A DNA stretch of 64,000 nt from Terriglobus roseus (GCF_900102185.1 NZ_LT629690.1:3534001-3598000); one strand, 5' to 3'; shown: positions 8,675 to 18,203, counted from the first letter of the stretch. Made by a program: numbers and translations. The notes: a model not told the origin generated them from the sequence alone.

Positions 8675-8930
8675 ATTCCTGTCAAGCCCCCTGAATCACT
8701 TAAACCACTCATTCCAATACAAATACAGTTGGCATGTTTTCCTGGCAGCCTCTCTACAATAGAAACAGGGACGGATTCGCAATCGCTGGCTGGGTGAATC
8801 GTCACACTTAACCTCTTTAGAAAGACGATTTTGCCCCTAACCCCAATCGGCAGACGATTTTACAGACACTCGCGCCGTAACTCCAATAGAAAGACGATTT
8901 TGCAAAAACAGGGGGGAGGGGTACCCACCG
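8675..8930 (+). repeat. Dispersed intergenic repeat, copy A
   Basis: This 256-nt block in the gap between flippase and ABC permease is homologous to 51681-51940. Shared parts in order: TCCTGTCAAGCCCC; a promoter-like block TTGGCA (8729-8734), 20 nt, TACAAT (8755-8760); three 25-nt units each ending AGACGATTTT (8808-8832, 8837-8861, 8877-8901); and a G-rich GGGGGGAGGGGTACCC tail. Units 1 and 2 are 4 nt apart, and units 2 and 3 are 15 nt apart. No open reading frame of note is present and no transposase is nearby. The rest of the gap from 8585 holds nothing else I can identify. Confidence 0.8.
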
Positions 8931-8940
8931 ACCGGGGAAG

Positions 8941-10611
8941 TCAGCTACTCAAACCCAGCGTCTGCACATCCTGATCCAGTTCACCAAGAAAAGGATCTTC
9001 AGAAGCCGAGTGACTAGGCAAACCACGCAGCCAACGCTGAACCGCATGGAACACAAACACCACAACGCAAGTCTCCATCAGGCGAACCGGCGAATAGCGA
9101 ACCCATCGCTCCAGAATCACCGCCAGCGACATGCAAAGCGGCACGCCGAACAGGAACACGGCAATCGTCATCGGTAAGCTGCTGCGACCCGGAAGACGAG
9201 GCCGTGTAAACGGAACGTGCGACTGACCGTAGAAGAAGATATCCGTCAGCAGCAACGCATAGATCAGTCCAAAAACACCCTGCAAAGCCAGGTCGCGAGC
9301 GCTCCATCCAAACAGCGCAAGCACCACAACAACGCCAGCCAACACAACCGCAGCAACACTGAACACAAGTACCTTCGTCGTGGTCACAACGCGTTGCGTA
9401 TTCAGCGGCGCAAGCCGAAAGATCCACCGCGCAGCAAGGTCCGTTGGCAACAGGAAAGCCACACGCAAACCCGCAATCGCCCAGAACAGTAGCAACGGCA
9501 CAGCGCCTTGCACACCAGTTCGCCAAAGCGACACATGAAGATGCCCCGCAACTGAACTGACCGACACGGCAAACGCAATACTCAACGCCAATCCCGCGCC
9601 ACAGTAAGCAGCCAGAAGCACGTGATACTGACTCAACCGCGACAGTGTCTGCCGGATGAAGTGGAACACAGCCCGCTGATCCGCACTCCGCAACACCGTG
9701 CGATGCGCAACCCGCATCCACACACCATCGCGCAACCGCCGACCATTCACACCCTCCAGCGCAGCCCGACGCCGCTTGGCCCACGCCAACGGATACGTCA
9801 ACACAACCGCCGCACACAACCAGGGCAAACAGTACACAGCCCGCAAAGCCAGCACATGGGCAAAGCCAGTCGCTGCACCACTGCCCAACAGCACTTCATA
9901 CACCGACTCAAACCACAGCGGCGGAAACCACCCCGCACCCCAAACCGAGCCACCCAACAACTCCCGCAACCGCCCATCGATTGTTCCCACCCTAAGAAAC
10001 ACAAGCAGAAACGCAGCCACCAACATCACTTGGCACGCAGCCGCGACGTAACGAAACCACCGTTCAGGCGTCACAGCAATCACCACTGCCTCGAACGCAA
10101 GCACAGCCAGACTCGCTGCAATCCCCGCTGACATCACCGCGGTCCCGTGGGCAAGCATGGCCCAGAGAACACGCATACCCGCAAGCGCAGGCAGCAGCAG
10201 CGTCCCGAACACACTTCCCGCAACGACGAACATCAGCAGGAACAATGCGACAGCCTGTAGCTTCGCCAGGAACAGCACACGAGGCTTTAGCGGCAACGGC
10301 AACAGGATCAGGAAGTCGATACGTTCCGGAAACAGCTTGTCCCACTGCAGCGCAGTAATGCAGCCCATGGAGCAGAACGCATACACAACGAACAGGGAGT
10401 GTATACCGGCTGCGTTCCATGCCGTCGTGGGAACCGCAAGCATCGCGTTCCAGAACGCCGCCATCAACATCGGCACTGCCACCCCAGACAGCGCCCGAAC
10501 CACTGGCGTGTCCGAAGTATCCCCCTCCCCCACATTCTCCGTCTGAAAGAACCGCCAGAAGAAATGCCGGGATAACGCTTGAATCGGCGTTGGAGCGCGA
10601 TGTTCACGCAT
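8941..10611 (-). CDS. ABC-2 type transporter permease subunit
   Basis: 556 residues, with around twelve hydrophobic segments spread over the whole length and no ATP-binding motif. It is the membrane half of the exporter whose ATPase gene lies directly upstream; the coding regions overlap by 8 nt (10604-10611), which indicates translational coupling. The N-terminal tail (HRAPTPIQALSRHFFWRFFQTENVGEGD) and the C-terminal tail (SASEDPFLGELDQDVQ) should be cytoplasmic. The family exports varied cargo (drugs, lipids, peptides), so the substrate is not predictable here. Because the operon faces a PadR regulator, induction by a toxic compound or membrane stress is a fair inference. Confidence 0.8.
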   Translation of the reverse strand: MREHRAPTPIQALSRHFFWRFFQTENVGEGDTSDTPVVRALSGVAVPMLMAAFWNAMLAVPTTAWNAAGIHSLFVVYAFCSMGCITALQWDKLFPERIDFLILLPLPLKPRVLFLAKLQAVALFLLMFVVAGSVFGTLLLPALAGMRVLWAMLAHGTAVMSAGIAASLAVLAFEAVVIAVTPERWFRYVAAACQVMLVAAFLLVFLRVGTIDGRLRELLGGSVWGAGWFPPLWFESVYEVLLGSGAATGFAHVLALRAVYCLPWLCAAVVLTYPLAWAKRRRAALEGVNGRRLRDGVWMRVAHRTVLRSADQRAVFHFIRQTLSRLSQYHVLLAAYCGAGLALSIAFAVSVSSVAGHLHVSLWRTGVQGAVPLLLFWAIAGLRVAFLLPTDLAARWIFRLAPLNTQRVVTTTKVLVFSVAAVVLAGVVVVLALFGWSARDLALQGVFGLIYALLLTDIFFYGQSHVPFTRPRLPGRSSLPMTIAVFLFGVPLCMSLAVILERWVRYSPVRLMETCVVVFVFHAVQRWLRGLPSHSASEDPFLGELDQDVQTLGLSS

Positions 10612-11368
10612 GCATCAACCTCACCAAATCCTCTGCTGCAGTGACAGTGTCCGTCTGCTGCACCATCTGCGCGAAGACACGCTCCAGCGTTGGCAGAGCT
10701 GTAAGCTGCGTCAGCTCCTGCGGCGCAGCATTCGCCAGCACCTTGCCACCAGCAAGGATGATGACCTGATCGCAAACCTGCTCAACCACCTCAAGCACAT
10801 GCGAGATGTAAAGCACTGCTTTCCCCTCGCGCTTCAGCACCAGCAACAGGTCCTTGAACAACCTGGCAGTCACAGCGTCGAGGCCGCTTAGCGGCTCATC
10901 GAAGATGATCAGCTCTGGGTTGTGCATCAACGCCGCGCTCAGCAACACTCTCTGCTTCATGCCCTTGCTGTAGTCGGTGATGGGCGACTCTGCGGCGTGC
11001 TCCAACCCAAACAGACTCAACATGCCGCGCGCCCTCCGCGCAATCGCATCCTCTGACATCGCCCGCAATCGCCCCACCAATTGCAGGTATTCCAACCCGC
11101 TCAGGTGCGTATAAACCTGCGCCTCCTCCGGCACATATCCCAACCGCGCGCGGTACTCAGGCAGGTAGTCATAGATGCTCCGCCCCCGAAACAGCACCTG
11201 CCCATGGGTCGGTTCAATCATCCCGGTGATCACCTTGACTGTGGTCGACTTCCCGGCGCCATTCGGTCCCAGATACCCCAGCACCGTCCCCGCCTCCAGC
11301 CTGAAGCTGACGTCATCCACAGCCGGTATCCCTCGGTAGCGTTTTGTTACTTGTCGTAGTTCAAGCAT
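10604..11368 (-). CDS. ABC transporter ATP-binding protein
   Basis: 254 residues from the ATG at 11368. Walker A GPNGAGKST lies near residue 38, the signature YSKGMKQRVLL near 133, Walker B LIIFDEPLSGLD near 155, and the switch His in LYISHVLE. It closely resembles ATPases of ABC-2 exporters (CcmA/YbhF type) and energises the permease encoded next. The frame is open to 11389, but starting there would place the first codons inside a palindromic operator candidate (11381-11400). The later ATG, followed by LELRQVTKRYRG as in family members, is preferred. It is divergently arranged with the PadR gene. Confidence 0.92.
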   Translation of the reverse strand: MLELRQVTKRYRGIPAVDDVSFRLEAGTVLGYLGPNGAGKSTTVKVITGMIEPTHGQVLFRGRSIYDYLPEYRARLGYVPEEAQVYTHLSGLEYLQLVGRLRAMSEDAIARRARGMLSLFGLEHAAESPITDYSKGMKQRVLLSAALMHNPELIIFDEPLSGLDAVTARLFKDLLLVLKREGKAVLYISHVLEVVEQVCDQVIILAGGKVLANAAPQELTQLTALPTLERVFAQMVQQTDTVTAAEDLVRLMHA

Positions 11369-11380
11369 TGGCAGTACCCT

Positions 11381-11400
11381 ATGTAGCATTCTTCTTACAT
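11381..11400. promoter_or_regulatory. Palindromic operator candidate between ABC operon and PadR
   Basis: ATGTAGCATTCTTCTTACAT has arms ATGTA/TACAT around a 10-nt spacer. It sits 13 nt upstream of the ATPase start and 58 nt upstream of PadR. PadR repressors commonly bind ATGT...ACAT dyads in their own promoter regions, so autoregulation with control of the exporter is plausible. Confidence 0.55.
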
Positions 11401-11420
11401 TGACGATTTACCGTAGTCAA

Positions 11421-11432
11421 GTAGATTTCTAC
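11421..11432. promoter_or_regulatory. Second short palindrome upstream of PadR
   Basis: GTAGATTTCTAC (arms GTAGA/TCTAC, 2-nt centre) lies 21 nt downstream of the larger dyad and 25 nt upstream of the PadR start. It could be a second operator half or overlap the PadR promoter. Confidence 0.4.
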
Positions 11433-11457
11433 ATAGATACTTCGGAGGCTCAGTCCC

Positions 11458-11772
11458 GTGCCCGATCCCGCCCGCCTCTCCCACACAGCCGCCCTCATCC
11501 TGAAAGCCCTCAAGGAAGGCCTGGCCTACGGCTTCGACATCATGGAAGTCACAGGTTTGCCCAGCGGTACGGTCTACCCGGCGCTGCGACGCATGGAAGC
11601 CATGGAACTGATTGAGGGTTCGTGGGAAAGCGAGCAAAAGGCCCTGCGTGAAGATCGTCCAGCGCGCCGGTATTACAAAATTTCTCGCGCTGGCAATCAG
11701 GCGCTTGCAGAAGCAGAAAAGAAGTACCCTTTGATTGCGCAGTTCGCACGCCCAAAGGTGGCCAAGGCATGA
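11458..11772 (+). CDS. PadR-family transcriptional regulator
   Basis: 104 residues beginning with GTG at 11458, nine bases after GGAGG. The sequence is a PadR winged helix: ALILKALKEGLAYGFDIMEVTGLPSGTVYPALRRMEAMELIEGSWE, followed by the wing and ARRYYKISRAGNQALAEAEKKY. It is one of the short PadR forms common in Acidobacteriota, without a long dimerisation tail. It overlaps the next gene by an ATGA (11769-11772), and it is divergent from an ABC exporter operon that it probably represses. Two dyads in the intergenic region are candidate binding sites. The inducer is unknown. Confidence 0.9.
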   Translation: MPDPARLSHTAALILKALKEGLAYGFDIMEVTGLPSGTVYPALRRMEAMELIEGSWESEQKALREDRPARRYYKISRAGNQALAEAEKKYPLIAQFARPKVAKA

Positions 11773-12614
11773 GCCCGCACGACCAGATGCATCGCCTTCA
11801 TCGCATGCTTCGCATTGCAGGTGCCATCGTGCCGAAAGGCCGGCGAAGCACGTGGCACGCAGAATGGGTCGCTGAGATCAGCTACGTTTACTTAGACGAC
11901 CCAGCCGCAGCGGATAGCCTTGCGCAAGGGCTTCTGCCCGACGCGATTAGCCTCCGCAAGCTTGATTTGCAACATCGCTGGGAAAGCATCGACTGGCGAT
12001 CCCCCGCGGTCTGCATCAAATTTCTCACCGGCTGCCTCGCCGTGTTGTTCGCCATCAACTTCCTTCAGCCACACGTTCGTCATTTACTTTCTTCGATCTG
12101 GGGAGTGTGGACGTTCGGCACCTTCGTCACGCTTGCCATCTTCGCGGTCCCGTCAACGGTCGTTGTCTCCGGTTATGGAGCATGCGAAGCCTACCGCGGC
12201 GACGCCGCCTCAGCATGGCAGCGCTTCGCTCGGTGGCGCTTCCTCATCACAAAGTTTGTATTGGCTGCTCTCTGCGGTTACTTCCTTGCGGTCCAGGTGA
12301 TATTGCTGCTTCCACCCGTTCTGAAACCGCTGGAGGGAGGCTTGGCCATCGCATGCGGCCTGATATTCAATGCCTTTACCATGACATGGGTCTTCACTGA
12401 TCAGCGGCAGCGCTGTCCAACCTGCATGCGTTCATTACGCCACCCGGCACACATGGGCGTTCCTTCCTGGAGCCTTCTCCATGCCAACGCGACAGAGGAG
12501 ATGTGCGATCAAGGACACGGCTTGTTACACCAACCGGAGTGGAGAACGAGTTGGTTCGAAAACGCGCGGTGGGTGCAGTTGGATCGTACGTGGCGTGAAC
12601 TCTTCCGCGATTGA
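11769..12614 (+). CDS. Membrane protein coupled to PadR (W..EW.AE N-terminus, Cys-rich tail)
   Basis: 281 residues. The soluble N-terminus carries RLHRMLRIAGAIVPKGRRSTWHAEWVAEIS, a W..EW.AE prefix I associate with acidobacterial membrane proteins encoded beside PadR. Four hydrophobic segments follow between about residues 85 and 215. The C-terminal tail has a potential zinc site, CPTCMRSLRHP near residue 217, then MCDQGHG near 248 and a Trp-rich end. Its start overlaps the PadR stop (ATGA), so the two are co-translated. I cannot assign a function. A role as a membrane partner or sensor for the PadR system is inference from coupling only. Confidence 0.75.
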   Translation: MSPHDQMHRLHRMLRIAGAIVPKGRRSTWHAEWVAEISYVYLDDPAAADSLAQGLLPDAISLRKLDLQHRWESIDWRSPAVCIKFLTGCLAVLFAINFLQPHVRHLLSSIWGVWTFGTFVTLAIFAVPSTVVVSGYGACEAYRGDAASAWQRFARWRFLITKFVLAALCGYFLAVQVILLLPPVLKPLEGGLAIACGLIFNAFTMTWVFTDQRQRCPTCMRSLRHPAHMGVPSWSLLHANATEEMCDQGHGLLHQPEWRTSWFENARWVQLDRTWRELFRD

Positions 12615-12663
12615 GAATCCTCTGCGCTGAGTCACGCGGAACAAGCTCAATTTCAAATCGAAC

Positions 12664-13776
12664 TCATCGATGTGGTGGGGCGACTTGCATCGGCGGAGTC
12701 GTATTGCGATCACGAAGCCATTGCACGGAGACGCCCTGCGCAGCCGTCGCTGCACCGGGTGGCAACCGATCCAGATCAGGCATATAAGCCTCTACACCGG
12801 CTTGCGCTGTGGTGCGCATGGTGCCATAAACAAGCTGCGTCTGGTAATTCGCCAGGTCCAGGTCAAACCACTCATCGTTCGCTGCATCGACAAGCGTCAG
12901 GTCAGCCTGCCGCATGGTGAGCTTTCCAAACGAAACTGTTCCACCAGAAAGCCGCAGAAAGTTATGCCACTGCGCCAACTGCTCTTCGCTCTCCGTAACG
13001 CCGCCATAGATCACTCGAGCGCGGTCGTTCAGCAATTGCACTGAAGTGATGTGGCCGTGAATATGCGGGGGCGGCAGCAGCGTCTGGGTGTCCAGATAAA
13101 TGTCGTCACCGGAAACCTGCATGCCCGGAACGTTCGTCTTTGGCATCAGGTCATCCAGCTTCACATGGAACAGGCCGAAGAGTCCTTTCATCGGCACCTT
13201 CAACACGTTCACCTTTTTCACATGGAGCTTCAGTCGCCCATCGGGGAGTGGAGTCAGTTCCGCATCCAGACGAACCGGCACAGAAACGCCCTTGTGGGCC
13301 GTTCCACTGATCTGGACTTCCCCATCGCGGTTCTCCACTTTCATGTTCTTCAATGGCGGATCGCCACGCTGGCCGGAGTTCAGAAACTCCGCAGTGTCAG
13401 AAAGTTTGGCATCCACCATGCCCTTTTCGATCTCCAGCACAAACGACGATGGCACATCGAAATCTGGCGCGCGATTCCGTTCCGTGCGCATCATGCGTCC
13501 GTGAATCCATCGGACATAGACGCGAAAGTGAGGTCCCTGGTTCAGCAGGAGGTTGTGCGCCCACAGGCTTGTCTGCTGGTTATCGGGAGTTGTGGGATCC
13601 GCTTCAATCGGCTCTGGGACAACCTGCGTCTCCGTGACGGTACGCGTCGTCTTGTGTCCCAGCCAAAAGGCGAGTGCCAACAAGACCAGACCACCTGCAA
13701 CTACGAACACCCGCCACCGTCGAAGATCCATTGCAGCGATGGATGCAGAAATCCGCAACTTCGCCGTATGAATCAC
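12664..13776 (-). CDS. Membrane-anchored hypothetical protein
   Basis: 370 residues with one N-terminal transmembrane segment (VFVVAGGLVLLALAFWLG) and a large predicted periplasmic domain rich in beta-strand-like repeats (VPVRLDAELTPLPDGRLKLHVKKVNV, TVSFGKLTMRQADLTLVD). The general look resembles periplasmic lipid-carrier or AsmA/DUF2993-like domains, but no diagnostic motif is seen and I do not assign it. The frame begins with GTG at 13776, ten bases after the HIT gene stop; an ATG at 13731 (MDLRRWRVF) is an equally good start. It is probably co-transcribed with the HIT protein gene. Confidence 0.7.
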   Translation of the reverse strand: MIHTAKLRISASIAAMDLRRWRVFVVAGGLVLLALAFWLGHKTTRTVTETQVVPEPIEADPTTPDNQQTSLWAHNLLLNQGPHFRVYVRWIHGRMMRTERNRAPDFDVPSSFVLEIEKGMVDAKLSDTAEFLNSGQRGDPPLKNMKVENRDGEVQISGTAHKGVSVPVRLDAELTPLPDGRLKLHVKKVNVLKVPMKGLFGLFHVKLDDLMPKTNVPGMQVSGDDIYLDTQTLLPPPHIHGHITSVQLLNDRARVIYGGVTESEEQLAQWHNFLRLSGGTVSFGKLTMRQADLTLVDAANDEWFDLDLANYQTQLVYGTMRTTAQAGVEAYMPDLDRLPPGAATAAQGVSVQWLRDRNTTPPMQVAPPHR

Positions 13777-13785
13777 TCGTATGCA

Positions 13786-14364
13786 CTAAGCGATGGGCAA
13801 TCCAAGCGCACCACGCAAACGCTCCCACGTGACGCTGAGCGATTCTGGCAATACGCGCGTCTCCGCAGTGGCAGTCATGAAGTTGCTGTCGCCAAACCAA
13901 CGAGGCAGTACATGCAGATGAAGATGCTCCGCAACGCCCGCACCAGCCGCTTCGCCGAGATTCATGCCCAGATTGATACCGTCCGGGCGGTATGTCGCAC
14001 GTAGGGCTGTCTCCATCCGTTGCGCCAGTGACATCATCTCAGTGGCTGCGTCTGATGGAAGCTTCGCCAGTGAATCGAGGTGTTGATACGGCACCACCAT
14101 CACGTGACCTGATGTGTACGGGAACGCATTCAGACAAATGAAGTTGTGCTCTGCCTGAAGGAGAACGCCAGCAGCTTTCTCCGCTTGTGTGGCGGGCATA
14201 ACGCCCTCGCGAATGGCCCACTGCACTGAGCCGATCATGTTCAGGAAAACGGAGCGATGATCTTCCGGATAGCCATTCAACTCCGTGGGAACGCCCTGCC
14301 GCTGCTTCCTCTTTTCACCGGTGATGTACGCGTAACGCCATGGGGTCCAAAGCCTGTCCATCAT
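13786..14364 (-). CDS. HIT-family nucleotide hydrolase/phosphorylase
   Basis: 192 residues. The HIT triad motif AEHLHLHVLPRW (HxHxHxxP form) is near residue 140. It is preceded by FICLNAFPYTSGHVMVVPYQHLDSL, the usual nucleotide-binding strand and loop. The N-terminus MDRLWTPWRYAYI is typical of the Ap4A phosphorylase-like HIT branch found in Actinobacteria and Acidobacteria. These enzymes cleave dinucleoside polyphosphates or nucleoside phosphoramidates in the cytoplasm. A 60-residue N-terminal extension beyond the minimal HIT fold is normal for this branch. The gene is first in a two-gene minus-strand unit. Confidence 0.88.
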   Translation of the reverse strand: MMDRLWTPWRYAYITGEKRKQRQGVPTELNGYPEDHRSVFLNMIGSVQWAIREGVMPATQAEKAAGVLLQAEHNFICLNAFPYTSGHVMVVPYQHLDSLAKLPSDAATEMMSLAQRMETALRATYRPDGINLGMNLGEAAGAGVAEHLHLHVLPRWFGDSNFMTATAETRVLPESLSVTWERLRGALGLPIA

Positions 14365-14437
14365 CGCAGTATAGCCAGCGGTGCCGTGTCATCTTTCCAC
14401 GACGTGCAAGATACCCGGAATCGATGATTTGCATCCC

Positions 14438-14659
14438 ATGCTGCACAGGGTTCGTCCGCCAGTGGCCATCTTTCGCATCATCACGTACTTAATCCATGCG
14501 ATGGCTGCAGCCATTGCCTCACTGGCTGTTGCCATCCTGTCTCATCTGTTGCCGGTTCTGCTGATTGCAGCAGCAACGGTGGTCGCCATCGCGGTCCTGT
14601 GTACTTCCTGCGGCATCCGCGGATTTGCATTTCTGCGGCGCCGCAAACAGGACGAATAG
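14438..14659 (+). CDS. Possible small membrane protein
   Basis: From an ATG at 14438 the frame gives 73 residues with two hydrophobic stretches (ITYLIHAMAAAIASLAVAILSHLL and LLIAAATVVAIAVL) and a basic tail FLRRRKQDE. There is no clear ribosome-binding site, and the frame is also open upstream to 14381. It converges on the barrel-protein gene eight bases away. It may be a genuine small inner-membrane protein or a chance frame. Confidence 0.35.
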   Translation: MLHRVRPPVAIFRIITYLIHAMAAAIASLAVAILSHLLPVLLIAAATVVAIAVLCTSCGIRGFAFLRRRKQDE

Positions 14660-14667
14660 CGTTTACG

Positions 14668-15321
14668 CTATCGCGGCCCCTGCCCAGCGCCAAACCGATA
14701 GGCAACACCAGCTGATGCTTGTACACTCCACACCGATCCACTAGGTATGACCGGTGTATTCCAGTGCTGGGCCTGGACCTCTGCCTTCAATGAAATCTGC
14801 CGCATGACATCGAACTCCGCACCACCGCCGAAATCGTAGATATTCGTCGCGGTTTGCGTATAGTTAAGCGGGATCGGGGTATAGACGTTGTAACCACCAT
14901 CCTGATAATTCATCTGGCCGCGACCGAAGAGACCATCCGCATATGGACGAATTAGTTTTCCGGTCACGTAGGAAACCCGCGCACCGCCAAGAATAGACCT
15001 CTCCCCCACGATGTGACCGCTATCGAGCGGATAACTGCCGCGCACTTCTGCGCCCAGCATGAAATTGCCGAAGGAAAGAAAGTCCAGATCTCCGCCAGCT
15101 GTAAGCGTCAGGTTCTTGCCACCGTTGCGATGCGTGGCGCTCCCAAAGCTGCCAACACCCGTATACGTGCCACCAGCCATAACGAATGCGGATGCCGCCA
15201 TCTTGCGAATTGCCGTGGGTTGATTGGCTTGCGCCAGCGCCTGGGAGTTAGAGCCAATCAGGAACAGAGCCGATAGAAAAACGAAAGCAGGCTTCACAGA
15301 ATGTATTATCGCCCTTTTCAT
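14668..15321 (-). CDS. Outer-membrane beta-barrel protein
   Basis: 217 residues with a signal peptide (VFLSALFLIGSNSQALAQ). Alternating strands run through the mature part (LTLTAGGDLDFLSFGNFMLGAEVRGSYPL, GGARVSYVTGKLIRPYADGLFGRGQMNY) and a final strand WSVQASAGVAYRFGAGQ ends near the C-terminus. That is the layout of small eight-stranded OmpA/opacity-type barrels. No peptidoglycan-binding domain follows. The family fits structural or adhesion roles in the outer membrane; ligand and function are not readable. It appears monocistronic. Confidence 0.75.
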   Translation of the reverse strand: MKRAIIHSVKPAFVFLSALFLIGSNSQALAQANQPTAIRKMAASAFVMAGGTYTGVGSFGSATHRNGGKNLTLTAGGDLDFLSFGNFMLGAEVRGSYPLDSGHIVGERSILGGARVSYVTGKLIRPYADGLFGRGQMNYQDGGYNVYTPIPLNYTQTATNIYDFGGGAEFDVMRQISLKAEVQAQHWNTPVIPSGSVWSVQASAGVAYRFGAGQGPR

Positions 15322-15419
15322 AAGAGAAACTTCACCGTTAGAAGCCGTCCTTTAAAGACACGATGCCTATTTCTTAACGGCTTACGGCATTTGACGACAT
15401 AATTGCGATCCCAGGTACG

Positions 15420-15495
15420 GATGCAACTTCTGCATCGCATTTTCCATCCCATTGATGGTGGGCCTTACGGCTCCCCCAGAAAGACAATCGGGAGA
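15420..15495 (+). promoter_or_regulatory. Structured leader of small ORF
   Basis: Upstream of the 82-residue ORF, GATGCA (15420-15425) pairs with TGCATC (15431-15436), and a CCATC...GATGG pair follows between 15444 and 15460. The ribosome-binding site GGGAGA is at 15490-15495. The leader resembles no riboswitch class I recognise; it may only be local structure. Confidence 0.3.
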
Positions 15496-15500
15496 ATTTT

Positions 15501-15749
15501 ATGATCGGGACTCAACGTTCCTGGCGCACCGATGCAGGAATCCGACCCGGCTCCACTCGCCGGCGGATGGATTCCCCCGAGATGGCCGCCTCCCTTCCGG
15601 GACGGCGCACTGCCATCGCGATGTCTGAACCCGAAGATGCTCAATTAACAGGTATGACGCGCTCTCTGGATCGTCGTCTGCTGGCTCTTAACCTTAAGCC
15701 CGTCGCCTCTGCTTCCTCTCAGCCTGCTCAGACTCTGAAGGTCGCATAG
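15501..15749 (+). CDS. Small hypothetical protein with own RBS and terminator
   Basis: 82 residues, basic and Arg/Ser-rich (RSWRTDAGIRPGSTRRRMD, RSLDRRLLALNLKPVA). There is no hydrophobic segment and no recognisable domain, so it is likely cytoplasmic. GGGAGA lies six bases upstream of the ATG, and a strong intrinsic terminator starts 32 nt after the stop. These two flanks make expression credible despite the unfamiliar sequence. No operon partner: the neighbours on both sides point the other way. Confidence 0.6.
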   Translation: MIGTQRSWRTDAGIRPGSTRRRMDSPEMAASLPGRRTAIAMSEPEDAQLTGMTRSLDRRLLALNLKPVASASSQPAQTLKVA

Positions 15750-15780
15750 ACGGAACCGAATCCTCCCCCAGGTACACAAA

Positions 15781-15803
15781 AGCCCCGCATGCCGGGGCTT
15801 TTT
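15781..15803 (+). terminator. Intrinsic terminator
   Basis: AGCCCCG (15781-15787), CATGC loop, CGGGGCT (15793-15799), then TTTTT ending at 15803. AAA precedes the stem, so it can also serve the converging minus-strand gene ending at 15834. Confidence 0.9.
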
Positions 15804-15833
15804 CGTGTCTAAAACTTCAACCGGCTATAGAGA

Positions 15834-16412
15834 TCAATGATCCTGGCTGGGCCGTAGGCTCAATGGCGTGCCACGGTGCATACCCATTTCATCCGGCCCG
15901 GACACACGCGTCGCTTCCAGATTCAAAACGTGCCACTGTCCGTTCGGCGCGCGACCATAAACCTTTGTATAGCGGAAGACAGCATTCACTGGATGGCTGT
16001 CCAACTGGCCAAGTACGCGCACCTGGGAAACCACTACCGCAGCGGCCGGCTGCATCCGCACCTTGATGTCCATAACGTCAATGGTGGTAAACGCATTGAT
16101 ACCGGAACTTACACGTTGCAGATACTGCTGCTTATCGGAAAGTGTGCCATTCGCGGAGATGGCGAGAAAATCGTCTGCCATCAACTTCTCCAACACTGCT
16201 GTATCCGCTTTCGTCAGCGCATGCAGCCAGTTCTGCTCCAGCAATTCAATCTGGTGCGACTCCGCGCGACGATTTTCCTTCTTCTGTCTTGGCGGCTTGT
16301 CCGCGTAGGCAGACAACACGACGCTGCCGCACAGGAGCAGGCACAAAACCGCGGCGACCGTGCGGGTGGAACGAAACGGGATGTGCATGCGGCAGTGCAT
16401 TGAGAATCGCAT
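15834..16412 (-). CDS. Secreted NTF2-like (DUF4440/SnoaL-type) protein
   Basis: 192 residues. After a signal peptide (STRTVAAVLCLLLCGSVVLSAYA) comes a KKENRR-basic linker. Then an NTF2-like cone fold is suggested by IELLEQNWLHALTKADTAVLEKLMADDFLAISANGTLSDKQQYL and the late strands FRYTKVYGRAPNGQWHVLNLEATRV. This is the DUF4440 pattern. Such proteins bind small ligands or have no catalytic residues, so no reaction is assigned. An internal ATG at 16388 (MHIPFRSTRT) gives a tidier signal peptide and may be the true start. Confidence 0.78.
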   Translation of the reverse strand: MRFSMHCRMHIPFRSTRTVAAVLCLLLCGSVVLSAYADKPPRQKKENRRAESHQIELLEQNWLHALTKADTAVLEKLMADDFLAISANGTLSDKQQYLQRVSSGINAFTTIDVMDIKVRMQPAAAVVVSQVRVLGQLDSHPVNAVFRYTKVYGRAPNGQWHVLNLEATRVSGPDEMGMHRGTPLSLRPSQDH

Positions 16413-16480
16413 CCTACTCGGAGGATTCCGCTTTCGTCAAAACAGTTGCACGGAACTGCGTGGAACAGCGGCTGACCAGC

Positions 16481-16507
16481 AAATTTGGCCAGCCGTTTTC
16501 CAAATTT
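16481..16507. other. Inverted repeat in intergenic gap
   Basis: AAATTTGG (16481-16488) pairs with CCAAATTT (16500-16507). It lies between the NTF2-like gene and the end of the ABM gene, downstream of the purA-ABM pair on the minus strand. No T run follows, so a terminator role is uncertain. Confidence 0.35.
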
Positions 16508-16596
16508 CACAGGTGAGTGCGTATCGTCATCCTGCCGCAAATCCAGCGCCAAGTCCAATGCTTTTTGCATGAACCTGGCGCGATCCGCTGTGTGAC

Positions 16597-18203
<1,607 letters not shown>

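Noticed and set aside
8808-8901. Three direct repeats resembling a minimal CRISPR array
   Set aside because: Unit spacing is 4 and 15 nt, not uniform spacers of 30-40 nt; the same arrangement recurs at a second site and no cas gene is in the window.
16167-16176. AAAATCGTCT, reverse complement of the repeat core AGACGATTTT
   Set aside because: It is inside the coding region of the NTF2-like gene with none of the other repeat parts, so a chance match.
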